Source of the DNA: CALCMJ01 sp964475415 | GTDB taxonomy: Bacteria; Bacteroidota; Bacteroidia; Chitinophagales; Saprospiraceae | DNA length: 18,857 nt | Assembly: GCA_964475415.1 (NCBI GenBank) | Contig: CAYYWZ010000077.1 | Span: 1-18,857, forward strand | Direction of reading: 5' to 3' | Part shown: piece by piece, positions 1-8,066 of the stretch | Layout: every line of letters starts with the position of its first letter | Position numbering within the stretch: position 1 is the first letter of the stretch | Notes under the pieces: model-generated | The model's input: the letters and a program-made list of their open reading frames with translations, nothing else | Databases searched by the model: none | What the model was told of the DNA's origin: nothing | Translations under genes and position numbers: made by a program

Positions 1-19
1 ACTCCTTATATTCACTCAT
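1..19 (-). CDS. start of a leftward gene, cut by the window edge
   Basis: Read on the minus strand, an ATG at 19-17 opens a frame MSEYKE that runs off the left edge. The bases before it on that strand are A/T-rich, as leaders are in Bacteroidota. It would be divergent from the helicase gene, with about 140 bp between the starts. Six codons are too few to assign a family or to be sure that this is a gene. Confidence 0.3.
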
Positions 20-162
20 CAAAACATTAAAACTATTAATTTTAGTTCCAAGTTATAAGATACTTTTTATTTCACTACCAATTTATTTATTGAAAATCAG
101 CATTTTTTAGTACTTCATTTCATAAAAAACTTTTTTTAGCACCGTTTAACAATTATAATTCT

Positions 163-3100
163 GTGAAGGCTACAATTTTCCTAAAGCAACTCGATAAGAT
201 AGATTCTAGACCTAACTATACTGCCTTACAGAAAGTCAAGGAGTTAGTCCAGTTGTTCAGCATTTTACTAGAAGAAGCTACAGACGTAGAACAGATACAC
301 TTTACAACGATTTTTTCTAGGTTATCATTTGTAACAGCTAAGTATGCTATTCCTAGTCAGTATGTTTACCACCTCCACCAGTTTAGACGAATATCCGCCT
401 CTATATCAGATGTAGATAATATCACTGATCTATATGCCTTAGCAAGATATTGTACTGAGGTGCTGATACATTACACTATGGATGTTGGCGGTTCTTTCGC
501 TACGAGTGTACATCTACCAGATATCTATGCTATAAGAAGGAAGCCCGACTATAAATTTGCTCCCATACTTAGAGGTCTATTGTATAAAGATGAAGCTGAT
601 TTTATTTTTATCGATGATATCTTTCCGGAGATAGAATATAAGATCTCCTTTGAGGATGCTCGGCGGGATGAGTTATTTTACAAACAGCTCAATAACACTG
701 CTTCCTATATAGACTTCCCTGTAGAGCTTCATCTTCTAGATGTAAATATCGAAGTCGATAAGCAAATTTTACATCCTACAGCACTAGTATATTATCCTAA
801 CTTTCTAGTTGATGTTACAGCAGTTTCAGAATGTTTCAAGCCTAAGGGAGATACACCACAGTCTTATGTGTTGAGAAAATTTCTTCCCGTAGAGAAGAGC
901 CCAGCATTGTTGCTTGGAAATGTAGCTAATTATTTTCTAGATTGCCTTCTCGCTAATCCAGATATTTCTTACAATACCTGTATGCAGAAAGTATTTATGC
1001 TAGATCCTCTAGCATATTCTATGTACGATGACGATAAGGTCAAACAGATAATAGAAAAAGCCAAACAGCATTTTAGAAATATACATAATGTGGTCAACGT
1101 ACAATTTCCAAAGCAAGATATAGAATTGAGTGAGACTTATACAGAGCCTACCTTCTTATCTAGAGATTATGGATTACAAGGTAGACTAGATGTACTTAGA
1201 GTATCTAATGACAAAAAGAAAAATGATATCATAGAGCTCAAGAGTGGGAAAGCTTATAGAGCAAACGTATATGGGCTAGGGGTAAATCATTACACCCAGA
1301 CCCTGCTATATGATTTAATCATAAAGTCTTGTTTCTCTAATAAAATTAAGCCTACTAACTATATCTTATATTCTGGAGAAAAGGAAAAACATCTTAGGTT
1401 TGCACCTGCTATAAAGTCTCAGCAAATGGATGCCATAAGAATGCGTAACAACCTATTAGTAGTTGAGCGTATTTTGCAACACCTAGATGATGACCATTAT
1501 TATCTGGCATTTAGAAATTTGTTAAACCCTAATAACCCTAAGTTAGATGGTTTTGTAAAAAGGGATCTAAGTTTTTTCCACGAAAAGTTAAGCGCTCTAA
1601 GTGAATTAGAGATCCAATATTTCAGAACCTTCGCTAAGTTTATCGCCACTGAACATATGTTGGCCAAGGTAGGAGAGCATGGAGTAGATAAGACCAATGG
1701 TATGGCTACCTTATGGTTGGATAATATAGAAGAGAAGAGAGAAAACTTTACAATCCTTAGCCACCTGAGTATTGCAGAAAATAATTCTGCCTCTGAGGAT
1801 GCAAATATATTATTTGTAAAGACAGAATGGACAAATAATTTGTCAAAATTTAGAAAGGGAGATATTACTGTTCTCTATCCATATAATGAGGGAAATAATT
1901 CTCCACTAAGTAATCAGATATTTAAGTGTACAGTATTAGAAATAAATGAAACACAGATCAGACTGAGGCTGAGAAATAAACAAACGAATCAGCAGATATT
2001 TACACAGAACAAATTTTGGAATATAGAACCTGATTTACTAGACTCAGGGTTTATGTCTATGTATAGAAATCTATTTGCCTTTATCTCTGCCGATTCTAAC
2101 TATAGAAACAAGATACTTACTTTGCAGCAACCAGCAAGCAGCATCTCACGGCAAGAATATACCCCCCATGGATTAACAGATCAGCAAGCCGATCTCTTTG
2201 CAAAGATGATCTCTGCACAAGATTATTTTTTGTTATGGGGACCACCTGGAACGGGCAAAACTTCGCTCATGATAAGGGAGCTAGTAAGATATTATCACCA
2301 GAAGAATGATAAGCCTATTCTGCTCTTGTCTTATACGAATAGAGCAGTGGATGAGATCTGCGCAGCAGTAGAAGCTATCAGTCAAGAGAGCAAAGATGAT
2401 TATATAAGGATAGGTTCTAGATATAGCACGAATGAGAAATATGTGGATCGATTATTAGTTGCTCAGTCTGCGCATAAGAATTCTAGATCTGAATTGATCG
2501 CATTGCTAAAGCAAAAAAATATTATTGTATCTACCGTATCTTCTATACTCGGAAAGCAAGAAATTTTTTTACTGAAAAAATTTGATACGATCATTGTTGA
2601 TGAGGCCTCACAGATTTTGGAGCCTATGCTGATCGGCATCTTGCAAAAAACAAAAAAGTTTATTCTTATAGGAGACCACAAACAACTACCTGCAGTTGTT
2701 GTTCAGGGGAAGGTTGATTCGGAAATACAGTTTGAAGAGTTGTCTAGTAGCTTGGGTTTACATTACACTAATGCTTCTCTTTTTGAACGACTTATTCTCC
2801 AGTGTCAGAGAAAAAAATGGGTGGATAATTATGGCTTACTTAATTTCCAAGGAAGGATGCATGAGAAGTTAGTTGCCTTTCCTTCAGAGCAATTTTATAA
2901 TAATGAACTGAAGCCGCTACCGTTTCTAGAAAGATTATTTGAAGACCAACAAGACGATAGGCTGTCTGGAATGATGAAGCGATTATGGGAGAATAGAGTC
3001 ATATTTATAGATACGCCTATAGACGAAGAGCTTACACATAAGACGAATGTATATGAAGCAAAATTAGTAGCTTATTTGCTAGGGATGTATTCAGAAATTT

Positions 3101-3486
3101 ATAAGAATCTGGATAAGAGAATGGATAAGAATACGCTAGGAGTTATAACACCATATCGAGCGCAGATAGCAACGATCTTACAATCTATGAGCAAAGCTAG
3201 TATTTCTAGAAATGATTACAGTGTAGATACGGTAGAGCGATATCAAGGAGGTGCTAGAAATCATATCATTATTAGTATGTGCGTAAATAGAACTTTTCAA
3301 TTACGCTCTGTAAGTTCTATCTCATCTGAAGGTGTGGATAGAAAATTCAATGTTGCAATAACTAGGGCTAAAGATAACCTGATTATCATTGGTAATAAAT
3401 CAGCCCTAGATAATAACCCTGTATATAAGGAGTGGATAGATCAGGCTTACGGTATGTCTTATGAAGAACTAGATCTAGATCAGTAA
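163..3486 (+). CDS. Dna2-like protein: RecB/Cas4-type nuclease fused to SF1B helicase
   Basis: Predicted cytoplasmic ATP-dependent 5'-3' DNA helicase joined to a PD-(D/E)XK nuclease, the domain order of Dna2; the role would be DNA end or flap processing, repair or defence. The nuclease module shows a Dna2/Cas4-like segment LVDVTAVSECF (215-225), then GRLD (340-343), ELK (358-360) and QTLLY (379-383), which match the GxxD, ExK and QxxxY motifs of the RecB family. The helicase shows Walker A GPPGTGKT (693-700), Walker B DEAS (813-816), GDHKQLP (837-843), VERYQGG (from 1024) and NVAITRAKD (from 1063), all in the AAA_11/AAA_12 (UPF1/Dna2) style. The expected three clustered cysteines after QxxxY (Dna2/Cas4 iron-sulphur site) are not seen; only C390 is there. 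The start is GTG: a stop lies at 91-93, no ATG is in frame between, and the first internal ATG is about 105 codons in. It stands alone, convergent with the next gene. Family is secure, biological role is not. Confidence 0.9.
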   Translation: MKATIFLKQLDKIDSRPNYTALQKVKELVQLFSILLEEATDVEQIHFTTIFSRLSFVTAKYAIPSQYVYHLHQFRRISASISDVDNITDLYALARYCTEVLIHYTMDVGGSFATSVHLPDIYAIRRKPDYKFAPILRGLLYKDEADFIFIDDIFPEIEYKISFEDARRDELFYKQLNNTASYIDFPVELHLLDVNIEVDKQILHPTALVYYPNFLVDVTAVSECFKPKGDTPQSYVLRKFLPVEKSPALLLGNVANYFLDCLLANPDISYNTCMQKVFMLDPLAYSMYDDDKVKQIIEKAKQHFRNIHNVVNVQFPKQDIELSETYTEPTFLSRDYGLQGRLDVLRVSNDKKKNDIIELKSGKAYRANVYGLGVNHYTQTLLYDLIIKSCFSNKIKPTNYILYSGEKEKHLRFAPAIKSQQMDAIRMRNNLLVVERILQHLDDDHYYLAFRNLLNPNNPKLDGFVKRDLSFFHEKLSALSELEIQYFRTFAKFIATEHMLAKVGEHGVDKTNGMATLWLDNIEEKRENFTILSHLSIAENNSASEDANILFVKTEWTNNLSKFRKGDITVLYPYNEGNNSPLSNQIFKCTVLEINETQIRLRLRNKQTNQQIFTQNKFWNIEPDLLDSGFMSMYRNLFAFISADSNYRNKILTLQQPASSISRQEYTPHGLTDQQADLFAKMISAQDYFLLWGPPGTGKTSLMIRELVRYYHQKNDKPILLLSYTNRAVDEICAAVEAISQESKDDYIRIGSRYSTNEKYVDRLLVAQSAHKNSRSELIALLKQKNIIVSTVSSILGKQEIFLLKKFDTIIVDEASQILEPMLIGILQKTKKFILIGDHKQLPAVVVQGKVDSEIQFEELSSSLGLHYTNASLFERLILQCQRKKWVDNYGLLNFQGRMHEKLVAFPSEQFYNNELKPLPFLERLFEDQQDDRLSGMMKRLWENRVIFIDTPIDEELTHKTNVYEAKLVAYLLGMYSEIYKNLDKRMDKNTLGVITPYRAQIATILQSMSKASISRNDYSVDTVERYQGGARNHIIISMCVNRTFQLRSVSSISSEGVDRKFNVAITRAKDNLIIIGNKSALDNNPVYKEWIDQAYGMSYEELDLDQ

Positions 3487-3487
3487 C

Positions 3488-3519
3488 TTAATATACAGTG
3501 CATTTAATATACAGTGCAT
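3488..3519. repeat. perfect tandem duplication of a 16-bp unit
   Basis: The unit TTAATATACAGTGCAT occurs twice in direct succession (3488-3503 and 3504-3519) between the convergent helicase and thioredoxin-fold genes. Its last base overlaps the stop codon of the minus-strand gene. It is not palindromic and has no flanking inverted repeats, so slippage duplication is more likely than a mobile-element scar. Confidence 0.85.
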
Positions 3520-4700
3520 TATTTACTTCCTTGATTATTTATTTCAAGACGAATCCTTTTTATTAATTCCTTGGTTGCAGACACATCAGATTTTTGTTCT
3601 ATTCCCAATTTGATAGTTTTGTCTGCATACTCTAGAGCTTTTTCATATTGTCCGTTTTTGTGTAATAAAGCTACATAGGTATCCCAGTGATTATAGTCTT
3701 TACTTTTTGTTATCACATATTCCATCCATTTTACCGCCTTGGTAATAGCTACTTGGGCATCTACTTGTTCATAGATATTCCAGGAAACTTGATTTATATA
3801 GTCCAGTTGTGCGTAGTCATGTTCTTTGAAAATCTTATCTACTAAGTTTACATATTTCTCCCAATCTTCTGTGTCGCGGTAGTATTGTATTTCTAGACGA
3901 TTTCTGATTTCTCTATCTGTAGATTTTTCCTCACAGAACTTTAGCCACTTATCTAAGGTTACTCTATCTTTCTGTTCAGCGGCAGTTTTTATTTTTTGGT
4001 CAAGAAGAATACTCAGATAATATTCAGCTTCTACAATACCATACATGCTTTTATAGGTATCGTAATTTTCTAGAAAGGCATCATTTATCTTATCTGAAGC
4101 TCCAAATCGTAACATGACAGACCATGCTTCTTCAGAAAATATATCTACAGTATTATCCAGATAGTCATGAGCTATTTCAAAAATGTTTTCCTTTCTTTCT
4201 GTACCTCGTATAAATGAGTTGGTATAAAAATCTGGAAAAGCTGCTTCCAAATCTTTAGAATTATAAGCAAATTTTCTCTCTTCTTTTATCGCTAATACTT
4301 GATGTAGGTCTTTGATGAATTCATCTGGGTCGGAATTATAACCCATTTGTTTTTCTACGAGCTGACCTTGCGGATTAAAAAATAGTAAGGTAGGAAACAT
4401 CGATACTCTAAATTTTGCGGATAGCTTAGGACCTATACCTTTTTCCATATCTATTTTTACAGGTACAAAATGTTTGTTTACTACCTCGCCTACATCTTCT
4501 CTTGCAAAAATTTCTTCATCTTGTATTTTACAGAAACCACACCATTCGGTGTATCCATCTAGGAGGATGAACTTCTTTTCTCCCATGGCTTTCTCTTGTA
4601 TTTCCTCCCAAGAGCCATCACTGAACGAGATTTGAGCGTTAGTATAGGAAAAGGTGATTAGTAGCGAGATAACTATTGTAAGCTTCTGTATTGATATCAT
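3519..4700 (-). CDS. exported thioredoxin-fold protein with helical C-terminal part
   Basis: Predicted periplasmic thioredoxin-like protein (393 aa from this start) that may reduce or isomerise disulfides or sense redox state. An N-terminal hydrophobic stretch ending in TNA-Q looks like a signal peptide. It is followed by a thioredoxin_7/DsbD-gamma-like fold with the redox motif WCGFC (C54 and C57), a strand FVPVKIDMEKG and the cis-proline segment FPTLLFF. The remaining ~250 residues are helical with a TPR-like end (ALEYADKTIKLG), as in many Bacteroidota thioredoxin-family proteins of unknown partner. The frame is open to an ATG at 4745 (15 residues longer). I prefer the ATG at 4700 because it puts the charged n-region directly before the hydrophobic core and has an A-rich leader. 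The gene is convergent with the helicase and divergent from the phosphatase. Fold is sure, substrate unknown. Confidence 0.85.
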   Translation of the reverse strand: MISIQKLTIVISLLITFSYTNAQISFSDGSWEEIQEKAMGEKKFILLDGYTEWCGFCKIQDEEIFAREDVGEVVNKHFVPVKIDMEKGIGPKLSAKFRVSMFPTLLFFNPQGQLVEKQMGYNSDPDEFIKDLHQVLAIKEERKFAYNSKDLEAAFPDFYTNSFIRGTERKENIFEIAHDYLDNTVDIFSEEAWSVMLRFGASDKINDAFLENYDTYKSMYGIVEAEYYLSILLDQKIKTAAEQKDRVTLDKWLKFCEEKSTDREIRNRLEIQYYRDTEDWEKYVNLVDKIFKEHDYAQLDYINQVSWNIYEQVDAQVAITKAVKWMEYVITKSKDYNHWDTYVALLHKNGQYEKALEYADKTIKLGIEQKSDVSATKELIKRIRLEINNQGSK

Positions 4701-4831
4701 AGATTGTTTTTTATTGATCTGACTCACAGGATGGTAAAACATCATGCTATTAAGAGGAAGTTAATACATAAGTTTAAGCTTTGGGAATTATTCTTTGACA
4801 TTAACAGTTTTTTATAACGTAAAATAGAGGT

Positions 4832-5281
4832 ATGAAAGTTTTGATGGTCTGTCTAGGGAATATATGTAGGTCTCCTCTAGCTCATGGAATTTTAGAGAAA
4901 ATGTCAATGGATAATGGACTAGGGTGGGAAGTAGATTCTGCAGGTACTAGTGGGTGGCATGATGGGGCACTTCCAGATGCACGTTCTATAGAGCAGGCGA
5001 AAGTACACCAGATAGATATCAATAATCAGAGAAGTAGACAATTAGTCAAACAGGATCTAGATTACTATGATCTAATTCTAGTTATGGATGCATCTAATTA
5101 TAACAATGTCCTGAAACTTGTGCAGAGCGATGATCAACGGACTAAGGTGAAGATGATTATGAACTATCTATATCCAGGAGAAAATAGGGTAGTACCTGAT
5201 CCGTATTATGAAGGTGGTTTCGAACGTGTTTTTCAGATGATTCAAAAAGCATGCGAAGCACTTGTCAAAGAATATTCTTAA
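4832..5281 (+). CDS. low-molecular-weight protein-tyrosine phosphatase
   Basis: Cytoplasmic phosphatase of the LMW-PTP/arsenate-reductase fold that removes phosphate from tyrosine (or small phosphoesters) through a phospho-cysteine intermediate. The P-loop C7-LGNIC-R13-S14 is the CX5R signature at the N-terminus, and DPYY at 123-126 supplies the general acid Asp of the family. The length of 149 aa is the usual size. A GAGG sits only one base before the ATG, too close for a standard Shine-Dalgarno site, so initiation probably relies on the A-rich leader. It is divergent from the thioredoxin-fold gene and overlaps the stop of the GNAT gene. No tyrosine kinase or exopolysaccharide gene is adjacent, so a capsule role (as for Wzb) is not supported here; a housekeeping YfkJ-like role is possible. 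Confidence 0.93.
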   Translation: MKVLMVCLGNICRSPLAHGILEKMSMDNGLGWEVDSAGTSGWHDGALPDARSIEQAKVHQIDINNQRSRQLVKQDLDYYDLILVMDASNYNNVLKLVQSDDQRTKVKMIMNYLYPGENRVVPDPYYEGGFERVFQMIQKACEALVKEYS

Positions 5282-5739
5282 AGGGATTTTTCGTTTTTCC
5301 AAAAGTAGTGAAGGAATCCTTCTTCCTTACTCCAGTCTAATCTTTCATATAATTTTTTCGCAGGATTATCTACTGCTGTTTCTAAGACAAGTCCTTTAGA
5401 ATTGTTTTCTCTTGCATATTCTTTTGCTTTTTTTAGTAGAGCAGTTGCTATGCCTTTAGATCTGAAATTTTCGTTTACATATAGATCGTTCAGTATAGTA
5501 AGTTTTTGTAATGATACACTAGAATAGCTCGGATACAGTTGCACGAAACCAACAGGTAAATCATTATAGTGAGCAAGGAAAATAGTGGATGCTTGGTTTT
5601 CTATTTTCTCTGTCAAGAATTCTCTTGCCGCGCGAAGGTCAGAAACTTGCTTGTAGAATATTCTATACTGGTCAAAAAGCGGGACTAGCTCTTCTAAATA
5701 GTCTAAGGATACTTCTATGATATTTAGCTTATTTGACAT
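5278..5739 (-). CDS. GNAT family N-acetyltransferase
   Basis: Predicted cytoplasmic acetyl-CoA-dependent N-acetyltransferase of 153 aa, the normal size for a single GNAT domain. Motif A is clear: a beta-4 strand TILNDLYV followed by R93-SK-G96-I-A98-TALL, the R/QxxGxG/A pyrophosphate-binding loop. It is followed by LVLETAVDNPAKKLYERLDW, the usual motif B region with the conserved Asn and Tyr. The substrate cannot be told. It lies 28 bp after the PfpI-like gene on the same strand and is probably the last gene of that cluster. Its TAA stop shares the palindrome TTAA with the stop of the convergent phosphatase gene, a 4-bp tail-to-tail overlap. Confidence 0.92.
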   Translation of the reverse strand: MSNKLNIIEVSLDYLEELVPLFDQYRIFYKQVSDLRAAREFLTEKIENQASTIFLAHYNDLPVGFVQLYPSYSSVSLQKLTILNDLYVNENFRSKGIATALLKKAKEYARENNSKGLVLETAVDNPAKKLYERLDWSKEEGFLHYFWKNEKSL

Positions 5740-5767
5740 AAGAGGAATTAAAAAATTTACAATATGC

Positions 5768-6529
5768 TTACTGTACTATGATGTGGTCCACATTTTCTAT
5801 ATCCCAGTCGATCACTAAACCTCCAGCTAGACTTTCTGCTATATTCTTGCCATATAATAGTTCACAAAGATATAATGCTGCCTCGAAAGACTTAGCTCCT
5901 CCTGCTGAGGTGATATATTTTCCATCGTGTACAAACAATGTATTATCTCTGATATCTAATTCGGGAAACATAGTCTTCATTTTATCTATGTCAGAAGGAA
6001 AGGTTGTACTGGCTACTTCATCAAGTAATCCAGCCTCAGCCAGTAGGAAAGCGCCATCACAATGAGAGGTGATATATTGTGCTTTCTCATCCACTGATTG
6101 GATCCAGCTTATGAGTTCTTCATTTTCTAGATCACTATCTAGATGATGTTCTGCGCTAGGTACAACTAGTATGTCTATATCAGGGACACCATCTTCTAGA
6201 TAGTTGTAATCAGGTACTATCCTCATGCCTTCGAATGTCCATATAGGCGTGAGTCGATCAGCAACTATAAAGGTATTCATCGGCTTGATACCATCTCTGA
6301 AAATGGTGTGTTGGAAAATATCATATGGGGCAGTAAGCTCTGTATTGTAGACTCCATCCATGACAAGGAAGGCTACATTATAAGCATCTTTTTGCAAGGG
6401 TCTATTGTACGGACTCGATTGCTCTAATGCTATGGTCTTCTTTTTTTCTGTTGCAGGCTTGGTCGTCGGATTATTACAACCCATTGACATAAGAACTACT
6501 AGGGAAAAAAGAAGACTTCTTATTTGCAC
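5768..6529 (-). CDS. DJ-1/PfpI family lipoprotein
   Basis: A DJ-1/PfpI (class I glutamine amidotransferase-like) domain carried on a lipoprotein. The signal ends in the lipobox LMSMGC with C18 as the lipidation site, followed by a charged linker to about residue 45. The domain has the conserved Glu in NTELTAPYDIF (E64), the strand IDILVVPSAEHH and the nucleophile elbow SHCDGAFLLAEAGLL with C157, in the arrangement seen in the PfpI-like N-terminal domain of AraC/GlxA-type regulators. No DNA-binding domain follows. Family members act as glyoxalases, isocyanide hydratases, proteases or regulators, and the reaction here cannot be chosen. Its start lies 3 bp after the FKBP gene's stop, so the two are almost surely co-transcribed. 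The odd feature is its location: most relatives are cytosolic, whereas this one should be membrane-anchored outside the cytoplasm. Confidence 0.88.
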   Translation of the reverse strand: MQIRSLLFSLVVLMSMGCNNPTTKPATEKKKTIALEQSSPYNRPLQKDAYNVAFLVMDGVYNTELTAPYDIFQHTIFRDGIKPMNTFIVADRLTPIWTFEGMRIVPDYNYLEDGVPDIDILVVPSAEHHLDSDLENEELISWIQSVDEKAQYITSHCDGAFLLAEAGLLDEVASTTFPSDIDKMKTMFPELDIRDNTLFVHDGKYITSAGGAKSFEAALYLCELLYGKNIAESLAGGLVIDWDIENVDHIIVQ

Positions 6530-6532
6530 AAT

Positions 6533-7024
6533 CTAAAAGTCTAGCAAGTTGATTTCAAAAATCAATGGCTCACCAGCTGCAATTCCATTGCCTGGATTAT
6601 TTCCATAAGCTAAGCTAGGAGGAATGATCAGTGTTATGGTTCCACATTTCCCAACTAAAGGGATACCTTCTTGCCATCCTGCAATTAGATTTGTTAGAGG
6701 AAAATCTATATCATTTGCACCATCGAAAGCACAATTGTTTCTATAGTATCCAGAATAGTCCACCTTTACAGTAGCCGTGCTTGCAGGTTTTTCTACACTA
6801 CCTTCATTGATAATAATATAGTACATACCTGAAGCAGTCCTCTCAGCAGTCAGTCCATTATCCGCAATATAGGCGAGAGATAATTCATCCGCCGTTAGAC
6901 CTCCATTATCAGTTGGTCCATCGCACATATTAGGAAAGTTAAGTCTGTCCAAATTACAATCATCATCTCCGCATGAAATGATCATTAAGGCAAACAAGAA
7001 AAATATATATTTTTTCATCTTCAT
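6533..7024 (-). CDS. FKBP-type peptidyl-prolyl isomerase lipoprotein
   Basis: Envelope lipoprotein that should catalyse cis-trans isomerisation of X-Pro bonds during folding of exported proteins. The signal peptide ends in LMIISC (lipobox, C18) followed by GDDD, a start typical of Bacteroidota lipoproteins. The FKBP domain fills about residues 80-163: VDYSGYY (Y90), F100-D101, the LIAGW hydrophobic pocket (113-117), a VGKCGTITLIIPPSLAYG stretch with Y140, and the final strand LIFEINLLDF. These match the FKBP12 pocket residues, so activity is expected. One pair of cysteines in the domain (C98 and C127) could form a disulfide. It is the first gene of the minus-strand cluster FKBP-PfpI-GNAT. A second ATG two codons later is equally possible. 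Divergent from the DUF1080 gene. Confidence 0.92.
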   Translation of the reverse strand: MKMKKYIFFLFALMIISCGDDDCNLDRLNFPNMCDGPTDNGGLTADELSLAYIADNGLTAERTASGMYYIIINEGSVEKPASTATVKVDYSGYYRNNCAFDGANDIDFPLTNLIAGWQEGIPLVGKCGTITLIIPPSLAYGNNPGNGIAAGEPLIFEINLLDF

Positions 7025-7072
7025 TTATTTTAGTATTTATTCTCTAACGATACATATCTGTTAATAGAGGCG

Positions 7073-7080
7073 CAAAACTA
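7073..7080 (-). promoter_or_regulatory. candidate -7 element for the FKBP-PfpI-GNAT cluster
   Basis: On the minus strand this reads TAGTTTTG, a full match to the Bacteroidota -7 consensus TAnnTTTG, about 50 nt before the FKBP start codon. No good TTG lies at the expected -33 distance, so the call rests on one box only. Confidence 0.4.
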
Positions 7081-7161
7081 TAAATAATTCAGTAATAGCA
7101 GTAAGACGGTTGGTAGTATTGTTATGTAAATTAATATCTTGGGATAAATACCGACATTATT

Positions 7162-8013
7162 ATGGAGATTAAAAAGAGGAAAACTATTTGCGTCTTATTG
7201 TTTACGGTACTAGTAATATCCGTATATGCTCAGGATATACCTACCATTGACTGGGACGCTCTTCAGGAAACTAAGCCATGGGAAAAAACGGAGGTTTGGG
7301 AGCCAGTGCCAACTAAAATTACTGCTGGCACAAATACTTCTCCGCCATCAGATGCCATAATATTATTTGATGGAAGTAATCTAGATTTGTGGAGGAAACC
7401 TCAGTTTCTAAATGAGGGGGCAACATCAGAAATCGTACAGGCAATGGTCCACGCTTTGCAGCCTTCAGAAAATAAACCAGCAGACTGGATAGTAAAAGAC
7501 GGTGCTTTCGAGGTGAAGCCAGGTTCTGGAGCTATAGAAACGAAGCAAGTCTTCGGAGATATGCAGTTACATATCGAATGGTTATCTCCTGTGGATATAG
7601 AAAAAGAAGGACAGCTATATAGTAATAGCGGTATTTTCTTAATGGGGATTTATGAGGTACAGGTACTTAATTCTTATGAAAATGAAACCTATGCTAATGG
7701 TCAAGCTGGATCTATATATAAGCAATCCATGCCTATGGTTAATGCTAGTCGGCCACCAGGGGAATGGCAGTCATACGATATTATTTTCAAGGCTCCTAAA
7801 TTTGATATTAGAGGAAAGATGACGGAAAAAGGAAATTGTACGGTCTTCCATAATGGTGTGTTAATTCAATACAATGTAGAGATTTCTGGACCTACGGCTT
7901 ATATAGGAGATCATACTCCTATTATACATCCTGCAAAATTATCTCTGAGGTTACAAGATCATGGAGATAAGGTTCGTTTTAGAAACATCTGGGTAAGGGA
8001 ATTGGATCTGTAG
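7162..8013 (+). CDS. secreted DUF1080 / 3-keto-disaccharide hydrolase family protein
   Basis: Predicted exported protein of the DUF1080 family (now called 3-keto-disaccharide hydrolase), a concanavalin-like jelly-roll fold common in Bacteroidota and Planctomycetota that acts on oxidised sugars or related glycans. The N-terminus is a signal peptide ending VYA-Q (about residue 23). The domain begins at IILFDGSNLDLW (67-77), a standard opening, and continues with WIVKDGAFEV, FGDMQLHIEW, SNSGIFLMGIYEVQVLNSY, GEWQSYDIIFKAP, FHNGVLIQ and the closing HGDKVRFRNIWVREL. All core motifs are present over about 220 residues. It stands alone between the divergent FKBP cluster and the convergent TPR gene, with no oxidoreductase, sugar transporter or other DUF1080 gene beside it, so the substrate is not indicated by context. 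The ATG has an A-rich leader. Confidence 0.9.
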   Translation: MEIKKRKTICVLLFTVLVISVYAQDIPTIDWDALQETKPWEKTEVWEPVPTKITAGTNTSPPSDAIILFDGSNLDLWRKPQFLNEGATSEIVQAMVHALQPSENKPADWIVKDGAFEVKPGSGAIETKQVFGDMQLHIEWLSPVDIEKEGQLYSNSGIFLMGIYEVQVLNSYENETYANGQAGSIYKQSMPMVNASRPPGEWQSYDIIFKAPKFDIRGKMTEKGNCTVFHNGVLIQYNVEISGPTAYIGDHTPIIHPAKLSLRLQDHGDKVRFRNIWVRELDL

Positions 8014-8066
8014 AGTATATACAAATAAAAACTTGGATTCCCTTAGGTAATTCTTGCTAGTAAAAA

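Noticed and set aside
4795..4825. TTGACA followed after 19 nt by TAAAAT before the phosphatase gene
   Set aside because: It looks like a sigma-70 promoter of E. coli type, but the spacing is long and Bacteroidota use a different consensus; the match is expected by chance in A/T-rich DNA.
5778..6065. 95-codon plus-strand frame opposite the PfpI-like gene
   Set aside because: Antisense shadow; the minus-strand frame has a lipobox and the conserved PfpI motifs.
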